DNA of 64,000 nt from contig NZ_KB907788.1 of NCBI RefSeq assembly GCF_000382205.1, positions 806,001 through 870,000 on the forward strand, read 5' to 3'. The translations under genes were made by a program, and so were the position numbers. This document shows positions 8,373-18,850 of the stretch, in pieces. This DNA comes from Dyadobacter beijingensis DSM 21582. Lineage in GTDB: Bacteria > Bacteroidota > Bacteroidia > Cytophagales > Spirosomataceae. The notes below the pieces were generated by a model. The model saw only the letters and a list, made by a program, of their open reading frames with translations, was not told the origin of the DNA and did not search any database. Position 1 is the first letter of the stretch; each line of letters begins with the position of its first letter.

Positions 8373-9671
8373 TTATTTGCCTTTGAGCTTCTCGACGAGC
8401 CAGTTGTTCATCAGGTCGCGTTCGTCGGAGTAGGTCCAGTGGCCGGTGTCTAGGTACAATTTCAATTCCTTGGGCGCGGTAGTGACATTATAAGCGGCGT
8501 ACATGGAAGTAGGCGGGCAGGTTTCGTCATTGAAGCCCCACATGTAAAGTCCCGGCTGTTTCACGCGACGTGCAAAATTGACTACGTCATAATAGCCCAC
8601 AGTGTTCAGTTTTTCCTTGGTATTGTTGGTTTTGACGCCGTTTTTGTCAAAATAATGCGGCCATCCCCCTGCGCGGCCATGCAGGTAGCCCGTTACGTCG
8701 CTCAATGCGGGATAGAATGCGCCAAGCCATTTCACACGTGGGTCGAGGCCGGCGGTGATGATGGACAATGCGCCGCCCTGGCTGCCGCCGGTTACGGCGA
8801 GGTTTTTACCGTCGAACTGCGGGAGGCTCACGAGGAAATCGTTCGCGCGAACGCATCCGAGGTACACGCGTTTGTAGTAAAATTTGTCCTTATCATCCAG
8901 GTTGTAAGCCGGGTAGCCATTAAGTACGCCCTGGCCCATATCGAGGTACACATTCGGGTCCATGATCACCGGAATGCCGTGAATGCCGATTTCCAGCGTG
9001 ATAATGTCCTTATCGGCGGTAGTCACATCGCCATAGTAAGCACGGACGCCGGCGCCGGGTACGCGCAGGAGCGCCGGGTATTTACCCTCCTTTTTAGGCA
9101 CGCTCAAAATCCCGTACACACGTACGCCCGGACGGTTATTTTGCAGACTGAGGTGGTATACGTTCGTTTTTTCGGTGCAGCGGTCGGGGAGGAGCGTCAT
9201 TTTAGCGTCCATCGGCACGGCCGCCAGTTCCTTTTTCGCATTGTCCCAGAATGTATCGAAGTCCTGGGGATTGTAGACGGTCGGCTGGATTTTCAACGGG
9301 TCGAAACCGGCCGTGGCGAGGCCGCGGAATTCGGCGCCGTCCACCGTAGCCCAGGCAATGCAGCGCAAGAAGCCAGGAGTTTTTAATGTGCCTCCGTCGA
9401 TTTTTAACGTACCATCTGCGGCGGTTTTCGTTTCCTTGATGGTTGGTTCGAGTTTTTCGAGACCGATTTCGTAGCGTATCTGCGCATTTTTGACGGGATT
9501 TCCGTTGCGGAGCACGCTCACGATAAATTGTACTTTATCCCCCGGCTTATAGGTCCAGTCGTCGCGGTCGGCGGTGACAATGACTTCGACAGGCCGTCGC
9601 GCAGGCTGCGCGTGCAGGGAAAGAAGGGTTATCCAGATGAATAGTTGACTCAGTAAAAAGCGATTTTTCAT
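8373..9671 (-). CDS. Secreted acetylxylan esterase-like alpha/beta hydrolase (AXE1/CE7 type)
   Basis: A 432-residue protein with a signal peptide (about 1-21, ending LSLHA/QP). An N-terminal beta-rich domain (about 28-120) precedes a CE7-type alpha/beta hydrolase domain. The nucleophile elbow is GGSQGG (295-300, Ser297). The other triad members are expected at the Asp of WGFNDETCPP and the His of LDTGHW near the C-terminus. Typical activity is removal of acetyl groups from xylo-oligosaccharides or cephalosporin C. It is the first gene of a probable two-gene unit with the oxidoreductase at 7039. Confidence 0.87.
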   Translation of the reverse strand: MKNRFLLSQLFIWITLLSLHAQPARRPVEVIVTADRDDWTYKPGDKVQFIVSVLRNGNPVKNAQIRYEIGLEKLEPTIKETKTAADGTLKIDGGTLKTPGFLRCIAWATVDGAEFRGLATAGFDPLKIQPTVYNPQDFDTFWDNAKKELAAVPMDAKMTLLPDRCTEKTNVYHLSLQNNRPGVRVYGILSVPKKEGKYPALLRVPGAGVRAYYGDVTTADKDIITLEIGIHGIPVIMDPNVYLDMGQGVLNGYPAYNLDDKDKFYYKRVYLGCVRANDFLVSLPQFDGKNLAVTGGSQGGALSIITAGLDPRVKWLGAFYPALSDVTGYLHGRAGGWPHYFDKNGVKTNNTKEKLNTVGYYDVVNFARRVKQPGLYMWGFNDETCPPTSMYAAYNVTTAPKELKLYLDTGHWTYSDERDLMNNWLVEKLKGK

Positions 9672-9824
9672 AGACCGGCAATTTGTTCTATTTTGTGATC
9701 GGATTGGATTAGCATTGAGAGATAAAGGGCAAATGCGCGCGAATCTTTATATGTAACCCCATTTTTTTTACGATTTGAATTAATTTGCCGGCTAATACGC
9801 CATTAGGCATTGGAAATAGCATAG

Positions 9825-9834
9825 GAAAGCATTG
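9825..9834 (+). promoter_or_regulatory. Shine-Dalgarno-like AGGA before a TTG start (rluF)
   Basis: The sequence reads aggaaagcaTTG. The AGGA core sits at the right distance from the TTG. Most genes in this window have no such site, so this may help a weak start codon. Confidence 0.4.
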
Positions 9835-10578
9835 GAGCCAGTCAGGATCAACAAGTTTATCAGTGAAACCGGTTTTTGTTCGCGAAGAGAAGCCGACAAA
9901 CTCGTGGAACAGGGCCGCGTGACGCTCAACGGCCGGAAAGCGGTATTGGGCGACAAAGCCACGGAAGGCGACGACGTGCGCGTCGACGGCAAGCCGCTTA
10001 AGGTGAAAAAAGCGGGCGTTTACATTGCATTCAACAAACCGGTAGGCATTACCTGTACCACCGAGCGGCACATTAAGGGTAATATCATCGACTATATCCG
10101 TCATAAGGAGCGCATTTTTCCCATCGGCCGCCTCGACAAACCCTCGGAAGGCCTTATATTCCTCACCAGCGACGGCGACATTGTGAACAAGATCCTCCGC
10201 GCCGGGAATAATCACGAAAAGGAATATGTCGTGACGGTCAACAAGCCTGTTACACCTGATTTTGTCCAAAAAATGGCTTCCGGCGTGCCCATTCTCGGCG
10301 TGGTAACGAAGAAGTGTTTTGTCAGAAAAGAGAGCACATTCGTATTCACGATTATTCTCACCCAGGGCCTCAACCGGCAGATCCGGCGCATGTGCGAATT
10401 CCTGGGTTATAATGTCACGAAACTGAAACGCGTCCGCATCATGAATGTGGCATTGGAGGACTTGCCGGTGGGTATGTGGCGTAACCTGACGGCCGCCGAA
10501 ATGGCGGAAATCAATGCGGCGGTAGCGGAATCGACGAAAACGGAAGAGGGATCGCACCTGGATGAATGGGACGAGTAA
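9832..10578 (+). CDS. rluF: 23S rRNA pseudouridine synthase, RluF type
   Basis: A 248-residue RsuA/RluF-family enzyme. It has an S4 RNA-binding domain (about 3-50, RINKFISETGFCSRREADKL) and a catalytic domain with GRLDKPSEGLIFLTSDG (Asp102 nucleophile), and RQIRRMCEFLGYNV near the C-terminus. The only plausible start is TTG at 9832: an in-frame TAG lies 15 bases upstream and no ATG intervenes. AGGA nine bases before the TTG could act as a ribosome binding site, which is rare in this phylum. RluF modifies U2604 of 23S rRNA in E. coli; the exact site here is inferred. Confidence 0.88.
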   Translation: MEPVRINKFISETGFCSRREADKLVEQGRVTLNGRKAVLGDKATEGDDVRVDGKPLKVKKAGVYIAFNKPVGITCTTERHIKGNIIDYIRHKERIFPIGRLDKPSEGLIFLTSDGDIVNKILRAGNNHEKEYVVTVNKPVTPDFVQKMASGVPILGVVTKKCFVRKESTFVFTIILTQGLNRQIRRMCEFLGYNVTKLKRVRIMNVALEDLPVGMWRNLTAAEMAEINAAVAESTKTEEGSHLDEWDE

Positions 10579-10664
10579 ACGTCGAAGTGGCCGTAAATTG
10601 AGGGATCTCATCGTCAGAAAGCGCAAAAAATACTATATTCGGTTTTCCTAAACCTATCTTTCTG

Positions 10665-11870
10665 ATGACCAAAGTTACCTCTTCCTCGCTCCGCCTGGAT
10701 TCCATCGACGTGTTCCGGGCGGTCACCATGTTTTTAATGATTTTTGTAAACGACCTCTGGACGCTCGAAGACGTGCCCGACTGGTTGAAACACAGCAAAG
10801 CCGCCGAAGATGCGATGGGGCTGTCGGATGTAGTTTTCCCCGGATTCCTCTTTATCGTAGGCCTTTCGATTCCCTTCGCCATTGCCAACCGCAGAAAAAA
10901 GGGAGATAGTAATGCATTAATAATCAGGCATATATTGGAACGGACATTCGCATTGCTGCTGATGGGCATATTCATCGTGAACTACGAGAACATCGCGGGC
11001 GAAGCGATGATGGTGAGCAAATATGTCTGGGAAATCGGAATGGTTGTGGCGTTCTTCCTCATTTGGAATGTATATCCGTCCAATCCTGACAAGAAAGGGT
11101 TGTATACCGCCTTGAAAGTGGCTGGTTATCTGCTGCTTGTGGTGCTGGCTGTCATTTACAAAGGCGGCGATGCGGAGCATCCTGCGTGGATGGAAACGCA
11201 TTGGTACGGCATTCTGGGGCTGATCGGCTGGTCGTACCTGCTGGGCGCGCTCACGTATGTGCTTACGGGTGACAGGCTGGGCTGGGCTGTTGCCGGCTGG
11301 TTGTTTTTTGTGCTGTTCAACCTGGCCGACTTTGCGGGCGTGCTGGACTTACTCGATCCGGTGAAGCATTACGTCTGGATTGTCGGTAGCGGGTCGATGC
11401 CGGCATTTGTCATGGGCGGTGTGGTAGCCTCAGTGGTATACAGAAACCGGGCTAACCAGAATGGGGTTGGTAGTGCTTACCTGCTGATATTGATGGTGTT
11501 AGGCGTTGTTTGCCTGGCTTACGGGTTCAGTACCCGGCCTTTCTGGGGCATTTCAAAAATCCGCGCGACGCCTGCCTGGGTGGGCATTTGTACGGGGATC
11601 AGCTTTCTGGCTTTTGCATTCTTTTTCTGGCTGGTGGATTTACAAAAGATCAAAAACTGGGCGAATGTGATCAAGCCGGCGGGTACTGCTACGCTGACCT
11701 GCTATCTGATCCCTTATATATGGTATGCGGTAATTACGCTGGCCGGCATTAGTCTGCCTATGTCCGTGCGGACGGGAGGGATTGGGCTGGTTAAATCTGC
11801 CTGCTTCTCATTGCTGGTCATTTTGCTCACCGGGGCGATCAACCGGATTGGCGTTAAACTTAAAATATGA
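10665..11870 (+). CDS. DUF5009 multi-pass membrane protein (acyltransferase-like)
   Basis: A 401-residue polytopic membrane protein with about ten hydrophobic segments. The N-terminus LRLDSIDVFRAVTMFLMIFV and the segment DVVFPGFLFIVGLSIPFA are hallmarks of the DUF5009 / heparan-alpha-glucosaminide N-acetyltransferase-like family. These are thought to carry acyl groups across the membrane onto sugars. No substrate can be named. It lies 69 bases before the Tat-exported isomerase gene in the same direction and may be co-transcribed with it. Confidence 0.82.
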   Translation: MTKVTSSSLRLDSIDVFRAVTMFLMIFVNDLWTLEDVPDWLKHSKAAEDAMGLSDVVFPGFLFIVGLSIPFAIANRRKKGDSNALIIRHILERTFALLLMGIFIVNYENIAGEAMMVSKYVWEIGMVVAFFLIWNVYPSNPDKKGLYTALKVAGYLLLVVLAVIYKGGDAEHPAWMETHWYGILGLIGWSYLLGALTYVLTGDRLGWAVAGWLFFVLFNLADFAGVLDLLDPVKHYVWIVGSGSMPAFVMGGVVASVVYRNRANQNGVGSAYLLILMVLGVVCLAYGFSTRPFWGISKIRATPAWVGICTGISFLAFAFFFWLVDLQKIKNWANVIKPAGTATLTCYLIPYIWYAVITLAGISLPMSVRTGGIGLVKSACFSLLVILLTGAINRIGVKLKI

Positions 11871-11939
11871 CGGGATAGGTGGTAAATTCCCGACTCATCG
11901 TCTTTTATTGAAACAGCAATACATCTCAATTCAAACAGA

Positions 11940-12779
11940 ATGAATTCCAGAAGAACATTTGTCAAGAAGGGCATCGCCGGTCTGATGGCGGGCAGCATGA
12001 TTTCAATTCCCGAAACCAGCCATGCGCCCCAGGTGGCGGGTAAGAAAGAGGATACTTTCAAACTCGGCATCGCGGGTTTCAGTTTCGTTCATTTCAAACT
12101 CGACGAGGCGCTCGAAATGATGAAGAAAACGGATGTTCATTACCTGTGTATCAAGGATTTCCATTTGCCATATAACAGTACTGCCGAGCAGATCACGGCT
12201 TTTCATCAAAAGCTGAAAGACGCAAACGTGACCGGCTATGCCGTCGGCCCGATTTACACGAAAAACCACCAGGAAATAGATAACGCATTCGATTATGCCA
12301 AACGGGTCGGCGTGGACCTGATCGTAGGCATTCCTAATCACGAAGACCTGAAATACGTGGAGCAAAAAGTGAAAGAGTACAATATCCGGTATGCAATCCA
12401 CAACCACGGACCAGAGGATAAACTATACCCGAATGCGACCTCGGTGTACAACCACGTAAAAGACCTCGATCCGCGCGTCGGCCTTTGCTTCGACATGGGC
12501 CACAACAAACGTGACAACCAGGATTCGGTAGCCGATTTGGGCAAATACGGAAAGCGGATTTTCGACATTCACCTCAAAAATGTGACGGCAGCGACCAAGG
12601 AGGGTAAAACCTGTGAACTGGGACGTGGAATTATCGACATTCCTGCATTCGTGAAAATGCTGCGCAAAATCAAATATACGGGCTCATGTAGTCTTGAATA
12701 TGAGAAAGATATGAAGGAACCGTTGGCGGGGATTGCCGAATCGGTGGGATATTTCAGGGGTGTTTGCCAGGCGAGTTAA
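11940..12779 (+). CDS. Tat-exported sugar phosphate isomerase/epimerase-like TIM barrel
   Basis: A 279-residue protein with a twin-arginine leader (MNSRRTFVKKGIAG) followed by an AP-endonuclease-2/xylose-isomerase-like TIM barrel. Metal-binding residues are expected in AIHNHGPED, CFDMGHN, DIHLKNV and SLEYEKD, which match the usual His/Asp/Glu positions. Such exported isomerases are frequent in Bacteroidota next to Gfo/Idh/MocA oxidoreductases like the one at 7039. The substrate is unknown. Confidence 0.85.
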   Translation: MNSRRTFVKKGIAGLMAGSMISIPETSHAPQVAGKKEDTFKLGIAGFSFVHFKLDEALEMMKKTDVHYLCIKDFHLPYNSTAEQITAFHQKLKDANVTGYAVGPIYTKNHQEIDNAFDYAKRVGVDLIVGIPNHEDLKYVEQKVKEYNIRYAIHNHGPEDKLYPNATSVYNHVKDLDPRVGLCFDMGHNKRDNQDSVADLGKYGKRIFDIHLKNVTAATKEGKTCELGRGIIDIPAFVKMLRKIKYTGSCSLEYEKDMKEPLAGIAESVGYFRGVCQAS

Positions 12780-12812
12780 TCTGGAAAACACGTATAAAGT
12801 GCCGTAAAACCC

Positions 12813-12820
12813 TATTTTTG
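12813..12820 (+). promoter_or_regulatory. Probable -7 promoter box for pgi
   Basis: TATTTTTG matches TAnnTTTG exactly and lies 40 bases before the pgi ATG. No TTTG is found at the -33 spacing. Confidence 0.4.
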
Positions 12821-12836
12821 CAATTCCAAGGTTTGA

Positions 12837-14863
<2,027 letters not shown>

Positions 14864-15065
14864 TTTTAAGATAGAATTTGTGTTGGACTAAGCCGAAAGT
14901 TACGACCAGTTTTTTGATTTTTGATTTGATGTCCGCCTTAAGAGGGGCATTTGCGCCCCATGAGGGCCTATTTTGACAAATTTTGAGTAAATTAAAAATC
15001 CCAGGCATTATTATTAATATTTTTTATTAAGTTTAGTTTTTAACAAAATCACTAAACCTGTCTCA

Positions 15066-17516
15066 ATGAAAAGGATTTTTGCAACACTCTCATTACTATT
15101 TGTTTTATCCCAAAACCAGGCGCAGTCGGTGTACCACTTCGAGGAAGGTTTGGCGGTAGGGCCCTGTCACCAGTATGGCCGCGAAGCTTTGTACACAGAC
15201 CAGCTTGCTTATCAACTTTACAAAGGTACACTTAAACCGCAGGAAGGCAGCGTACTGCTGGCTGATGTAAAGGCAGGTGAAGTTAAATGGAAAAAAGTAA
15301 AAGCCGATTCGACGTACCGCTTCCGGGGTGATGCATTTTCGAATGGTTACGTTTACCTGACCTACGACTCTCCCAAAGAACAAGCGGCAATTCTTACGAT
15401 TACCGGTCAGGACATGATTTTCCTGAACGGGGTACCGCGGGGCGGCGACATGTACCGCTATGGCTGGATGCATTTGCCGGTTTTGCTGAAAAAGGGTAAA
15501 AATGAAATCTACGCGCGGGTGGCGCGCTTCGGTCGTTTCGGCGGCATTACGGCCAATCTTGCATTTCCGACCAAGCCGGTTTCCATTAATACAGAGGACC
15601 TTACCATATCTGATGTAGTGCCGGGTTTTAAAAATGATTCGTTGTGGACGGGCATCGTCGTGTCGAATACGACGAAAAAGGCGTTGACGGGTCTCGAAAT
15701 GAAAACGATTGTTGCTGGAAAAGAGATTGTTACAAAACTGCCTTCCATACCCGCGATGTCGTTCCGTAAGGTGGGCGTGCTGGTCGACGGCAGCGGCGTT
15801 ACCGGAACGGGAAAGAACGAGGTGGTGATCAACCTGCTCCAAAATGGCAAGGCGACTGACCAGGCGAAGATCGCCATTCAGTCCGTTGAAGCCGGTAAGC
15901 AATATAGCCGCACATTCGTGAGCGAGCTGGACGGCAGTGTGCAATATTATGCGGTTTCTCCGCAAATCAAGGGCAACTCTACTGAAAGGCCTGCATTGTT
16001 TTTCTCCGTTCACGGTGCTGAGGTTCAGGCTATTAGCCAGGCAAGAGCGTATAAGCCGAAAGACTGGGGTGTACTTGTGGCGCCTACCAACCGTCGTCCG
16101 CGTGGGTTCAACTGGGAGGACTGGGGCAGGATGGACGCATTGGAAGTGTTGAGCATTGCCAAAAAGCAGTACAATCCCGACCCGACGCGTATATATCTGA
16201 CCGGCCATTCTATGGGCGGACACGGAACCTGGTTCCTCGGTGCTACTTATCCGGAGAAATGGGCGGCGATCGCGCCGTCTGCCGGCTACCCGACCCTGGC
16301 GGCCTACGGCTCTCACGATGGTGTAATTCCTGACAGCGCCGGCTCGCCCGTCGAGGCTATGTTGCTGAGGGCCAGCAATCCAAGTAACGTGTTGGCATTG
16401 ACGTCCAACTACAAGAGCCTCGGCGTGTACGTCGCGCACGGGGACGCCGACAGGACGGTGCCAGTTACGTATGCGCGGCAGATGCGCGACATTCTCGGCA
16501 AGTTTCACCGCGATTTCAGCTACTACGAACACATTGGCGGCGAGCATTGGTATGGTGATATCAGCGTGGACTGGCCTCCGATATTTAGCTTCTTCAACTG
16601 GCATTTCATCCCGCAAGACACGACGGTGACTTCGATCGATTTCAAGACGGCGAACCCCGGTATTTCTTCCACCATGCGCTGGGCAGGTGTGCATCAGCAG
16701 GTTAATGCTTTGAAATACAGTCAGATAAAATTAACTAGCAGCAAAAAAGACCTGCGCATTGATGGTACTACCGAGAACGTTGCGCTGCTTTCCCTGGATC
16801 TCGCCGCATTTGCGCCGGGTTCGAATCTGAAAATTATCCTCGACGGTCAGACGCCGGTTGAGTATGAAGTGAAGGGAGGCGAAACCATCTACTTGAAAAA
16901 GGACGGAAGCTGGAAAATGGCTGGCGCACCGGCTGCTACGGAAAAGAATGCAAGCCGCAGCGGAACTTTGAAAGACGCGTTTCGAAACCGGATGGTGTAT
17001 GTGTACGCGACAGGCGGAACGGCCGATGAGAAAGCGTGGGCATTTGAAAAGGCGACCTTCGATGCGGAATCGTGGTACTACCGGGGAAATGGCGCTGTGG
17101 ACATTGTGGCTGACAAAGACTTTGATCCTCAACAGTTTAAGGATCGCGGTGTGATTCTTTACGGTAACAAAACTACCAACCTGGCTTGGGATAAGGTTTT
17201 GAAAAACTGCCCGGTAACCGTTACCAATGGCAAGATCGACGTAGGCGGGAAGCAGTATGCCGGCAATGACCTGGCAACCTATTTCATCTATCCAAGGTCA
17301 GATAGCAAAACTGCCTCCGTTACAGTGATTTCGGGAACGGGTAAGCTTGGTTTCCAGGCGGCAAATGCCAACCAGTATTTCAGCGGCGGCAGTGGATTTC
17401 CTGATTTGATGATCTTCTCGGCAGATATGCTGAAGAACGGGATCAAAGAAGTGAAAATGTCCGGTTTCTTCGGAAACGACTGGTCGGTGGAAAAAGGGGA
17501 GTTTGTGGAGCAATAG
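15066..17516 (+). CDS. Large secreted alpha/beta hydrolase (prolyl-oligopeptidase-like peptidase or esterase)
   Basis: An 816-residue protein with a signal peptide (about 1-19, SQNQA/QS). Residues about 20-290 are beta-rich accessory domains. The hydrolase domain (about 300-520) has GHSMGGHGTW (Ser382 in G-H-S-M-G), HGDADRTVP (Asp) and GGEHWYGD (His), completing a Ser-Asp-His triad. The C-terminal third (about 540-816) is a further beta/alpha region with no catalytic motif I recognise. It could be a peptidase or a carbohydrate esterase. A strong hairpin follows the stop. Confidence 0.82.
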   Translation: MKRIFATLSLLFVLSQNQAQSVYHFEEGLAVGPCHQYGREALYTDQLAYQLYKGTLKPQEGSVLLADVKAGEVKWKKVKADSTYRFRGDAFSNGYVYLTYDSPKEQAAILTITGQDMIFLNGVPRGGDMYRYGWMHLPVLLKKGKNEIYARVARFGRFGGITANLAFPTKPVSINTEDLTISDVVPGFKNDSLWTGIVVSNTTKKALTGLEMKTIVAGKEIVTKLPSIPAMSFRKVGVLVDGSGVTGTGKNEVVINLLQNGKATDQAKIAIQSVEAGKQYSRTFVSELDGSVQYYAVSPQIKGNSTERPALFFSVHGAEVQAISQARAYKPKDWGVLVAPTNRRPRGFNWEDWGRMDALEVLSIAKKQYNPDPTRIYLTGHSMGGHGTWFLGATYPEKWAAIAPSAGYPTLAAYGSHDGVIPDSAGSPVEAMLLRASNPSNVLALTSNYKSLGVYVAHGDADRTVPVTYARQMRDILGKFHRDFSYYEHIGGEHWYGDISVDWPPIFSFFNWHFIPQDTTVTSIDFKTANPGISSTMRWAGVHQQVNALKYSQIKLTSSKKDLRIDGTTENVALLSLDLAAFAPGSNLKIILDGQTPVEYEVKGGETIYLKKDGSWKMAGAPAATEKNASRSGTLKDAFRNRMVYVYATGGTADEKAWAFEKATFDAESWYYRGNGAVDIVADKDFDPQQFKDRGVILYGNKTTNLAWDKVLKNCPVTVTNGKIDVGGKQYAGNDLATYFIYPRSDSKTASVTVISGTGKLGFQAANANQYFSGGSGFPDLMIFSADMLKNGIKEVKMSGFFGNDWSVEKGEFVEQ

Positions 17517-17614
17517 GGCTTTAAGCTGTAAGCAAAAAAGGCTGGATGTCAAGCGATAACACGCTCACATCCAGCCTTTAATATTTAAATGCTCACAGCC
17601 TACTGCTTAAAGCC
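17517..17614. terminator. Nested inverted repeats between convergent genes (terminator)
   Basis: The outer arms GGCTTTAAGC (17517-17526) and GCTTAAAGCC (17605-17614) are perfect and start right after the hydrolase stop codon. The inner arms AAAGGCTGGATGT (17537-17549) and ACATCCAGCCTTT (17567-17579) are perfect, with a small AGCG/CGCT stem inside. The inner hairpin is flanked by A/T tracts on both sides. It can terminate both the hydrolase (+) and the SDR gene (-, stop 17630). Confidence 0.75.
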
Positions 17615-17629
17615 TATTCCCTAAAACCC

Positions 17630-18448
17630 TTACCCATTATCGGCAAATTCGGGGTATAACGTCATGCCGCCATCGATGTATAGCGTTTCGCCGTTGACAT
17701 AATCGGAATCGTCTGATGCGAGCCAGGCGACAGCTTTTGCCACATCCTGCGCCGTACCGATCCGCTTATAGGGAATCAGGTGAAGCAGGCTTTGGTATTT
17801 ATCAGGGTCGGACCAAACTTCTTTGTTGATCGGCGTTTTGATAGCACCAGGGCTTACTGAATTCACCCGGATTTTGTGCGGCGCAAGCTCCTGAGATATG
17901 GATTTCATGAACATCATCACGCCACCCTTCGATGCCGCGTAGTTCACATGGCCGGCCCAGGGGATCACATCATGCACCGAACTCATCAGAACGATCTTCC
18001 CGATCGCCAGCTCGCTGTGTGATACTTCTGTACCCGACTGGTTTTGAGCAATAAATTGTTTTGCTGCTTCGCGACAAGTGAGGAATTGGCCGGTGAGATT
18101 GATATCGATCACTTTCTGCCATTGCGCCAAAGTCATTTCCAGGAACGACGCATCCTGTTGCAGGCCCGCATTACTTACGAGCACATCAACGCGCCCGAAT
18201 TGGTTGACCGTTTCAGCGAACAGCGCTTTTACATCTTCCTCCTTGCTCACATCCGCTTTCACGAGAATGGCACTTCCACCGTTGGCTTTGATTTCGTCAA
18301 CCACCTGCTGGCCTGCTTCCGCATTGGAGCTGTAATTGACGACCACATGCGCACCGTTGTTACCAAAATGCACGGCGCAAGCTTTACCAATCCCGGAGCT
18401 TGATCCAGTCACAATGACAACCTGATCTTTGAATTTCAGTTCGATCAT
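17630..18448 (-). CDS. Short-chain dehydrogenase/reductase (glucose 1-dehydrogenase-like)
   Basis: A 272-residue classical SDR. The NAD(P) motif is TGSSSGIGKA (14-23), followed by NAG at 93-95, the catalytic serine near LMSSVHD and Tyr170-x-x-x-Lys174 (YAASK). The sequence pattern is like glucose 1-dehydrogenase and other sugar or alcohol SDRs, but the substrate is not certain. The ATG at 18448 is chosen because it overlaps the TGA of the upstream 71-residue gene (ATGA); an upstream start at 18484 would add a basic 12-residue tail. Confidence 0.88.
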   Translation of the reverse strand: MIELKFKDQVVIVTGSSSGIGKACAVHFGNNGAHVVVNYSSNAEAGQQVVDEIKANGGSAILVKADVSKEEDVKALFAETVNQFGRVDVLVSNAGLQQDASFLEMTLAQWQKVIDINLTGQFLTCREAAKQFIAQNQSGTEVSHSELAIGKIVLMSSVHDVIPWAGHVNYAASKGGVMMFMKSISQELAPHKIRVNSVSPGAIKTPINKEVWSDPDKYQSLLHLIPYKRIGTAQDVAKAVAWLASDDSDYVNGETLYIDGGMTLYPEFADNG

Positions 18449-18660
18449 ATCATTTCTTTTTCGACGGATTTCAATTTTTTCCAAACACGGCGGTTCACAT
18501 TTTTAACCGCCCAGTTTTTCGCAATCAGAATTGCTTTGGAAACTGCCTCGCGTGGGGAGATATTGGTGGATCTCAATAATTCCTGCGCGATGGCGACCGC
18601 TTTTTCGCGGGTGGTAGGAGAAAGGTACATCAATTCTGGTAATGCGATTCTTGCGTCCAT
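18445..18660 (-). CDS. Small basic protein coupled to an SDR
   Basis: A 71-residue basic protein predicted to be helical. I do not recognise its family. Its N-terminal half (ELMYLSPTTREKAVAIAQEL, then AVSKAILIAKNWAVKN) looks like two helices, and the C-terminus is Lys/Arg-rich. Its stop overlaps the SDR start by four bases, so they are probably co-translated. It could be a DNA- or RNA-associated helper. Confidence 0.6.
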   Translation of the reverse strand: MDARIALPELMYLSPTTREKAVAIAQELLRSTNISPREAVSKAILIAKNWAVKNVNRRVWKKLKSVEKEMI

Positions 18661-18801
18661 AGGAGATGATTTTTTGTTGATGGTTGATTAGATTGATGAT
18701 GATTGTACTCGGTTTTGAAAAAAATCAATGCCAGCGGATTGGCGGCTTGTTTCTTACTTTTATATACGCAGTAAAACCCCAAATTGTAACACTGCGGGTA
18801 A

Positions 18802-18838
18802 AAAAAATCCCCATCTGATTAACGGACGGGGATTTTTT
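18802..18838 (-). terminator. Terminator hairpin after dnaK
   Basis: AAAAAATCCCC (18802-18812) pairs perfectly with GGGGATTTTTT (18828-18838), giving a G+C core and a T run on the minus strand. It lies 13 bases beyond the dnaK stop. Confidence 0.75.
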
Positions 18839-18850
18839 CTAATCTCATTC

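Noticed and set aside
15105..16694. 529-codon minus-strand frame opposite the secreted hydrolase
   Set aside because: It is a shadow of the plus-strand gene, which has a signal peptide and the full Ser-Asp-His pattern. The antisense frame is His/Arg-rich and shows no domain.
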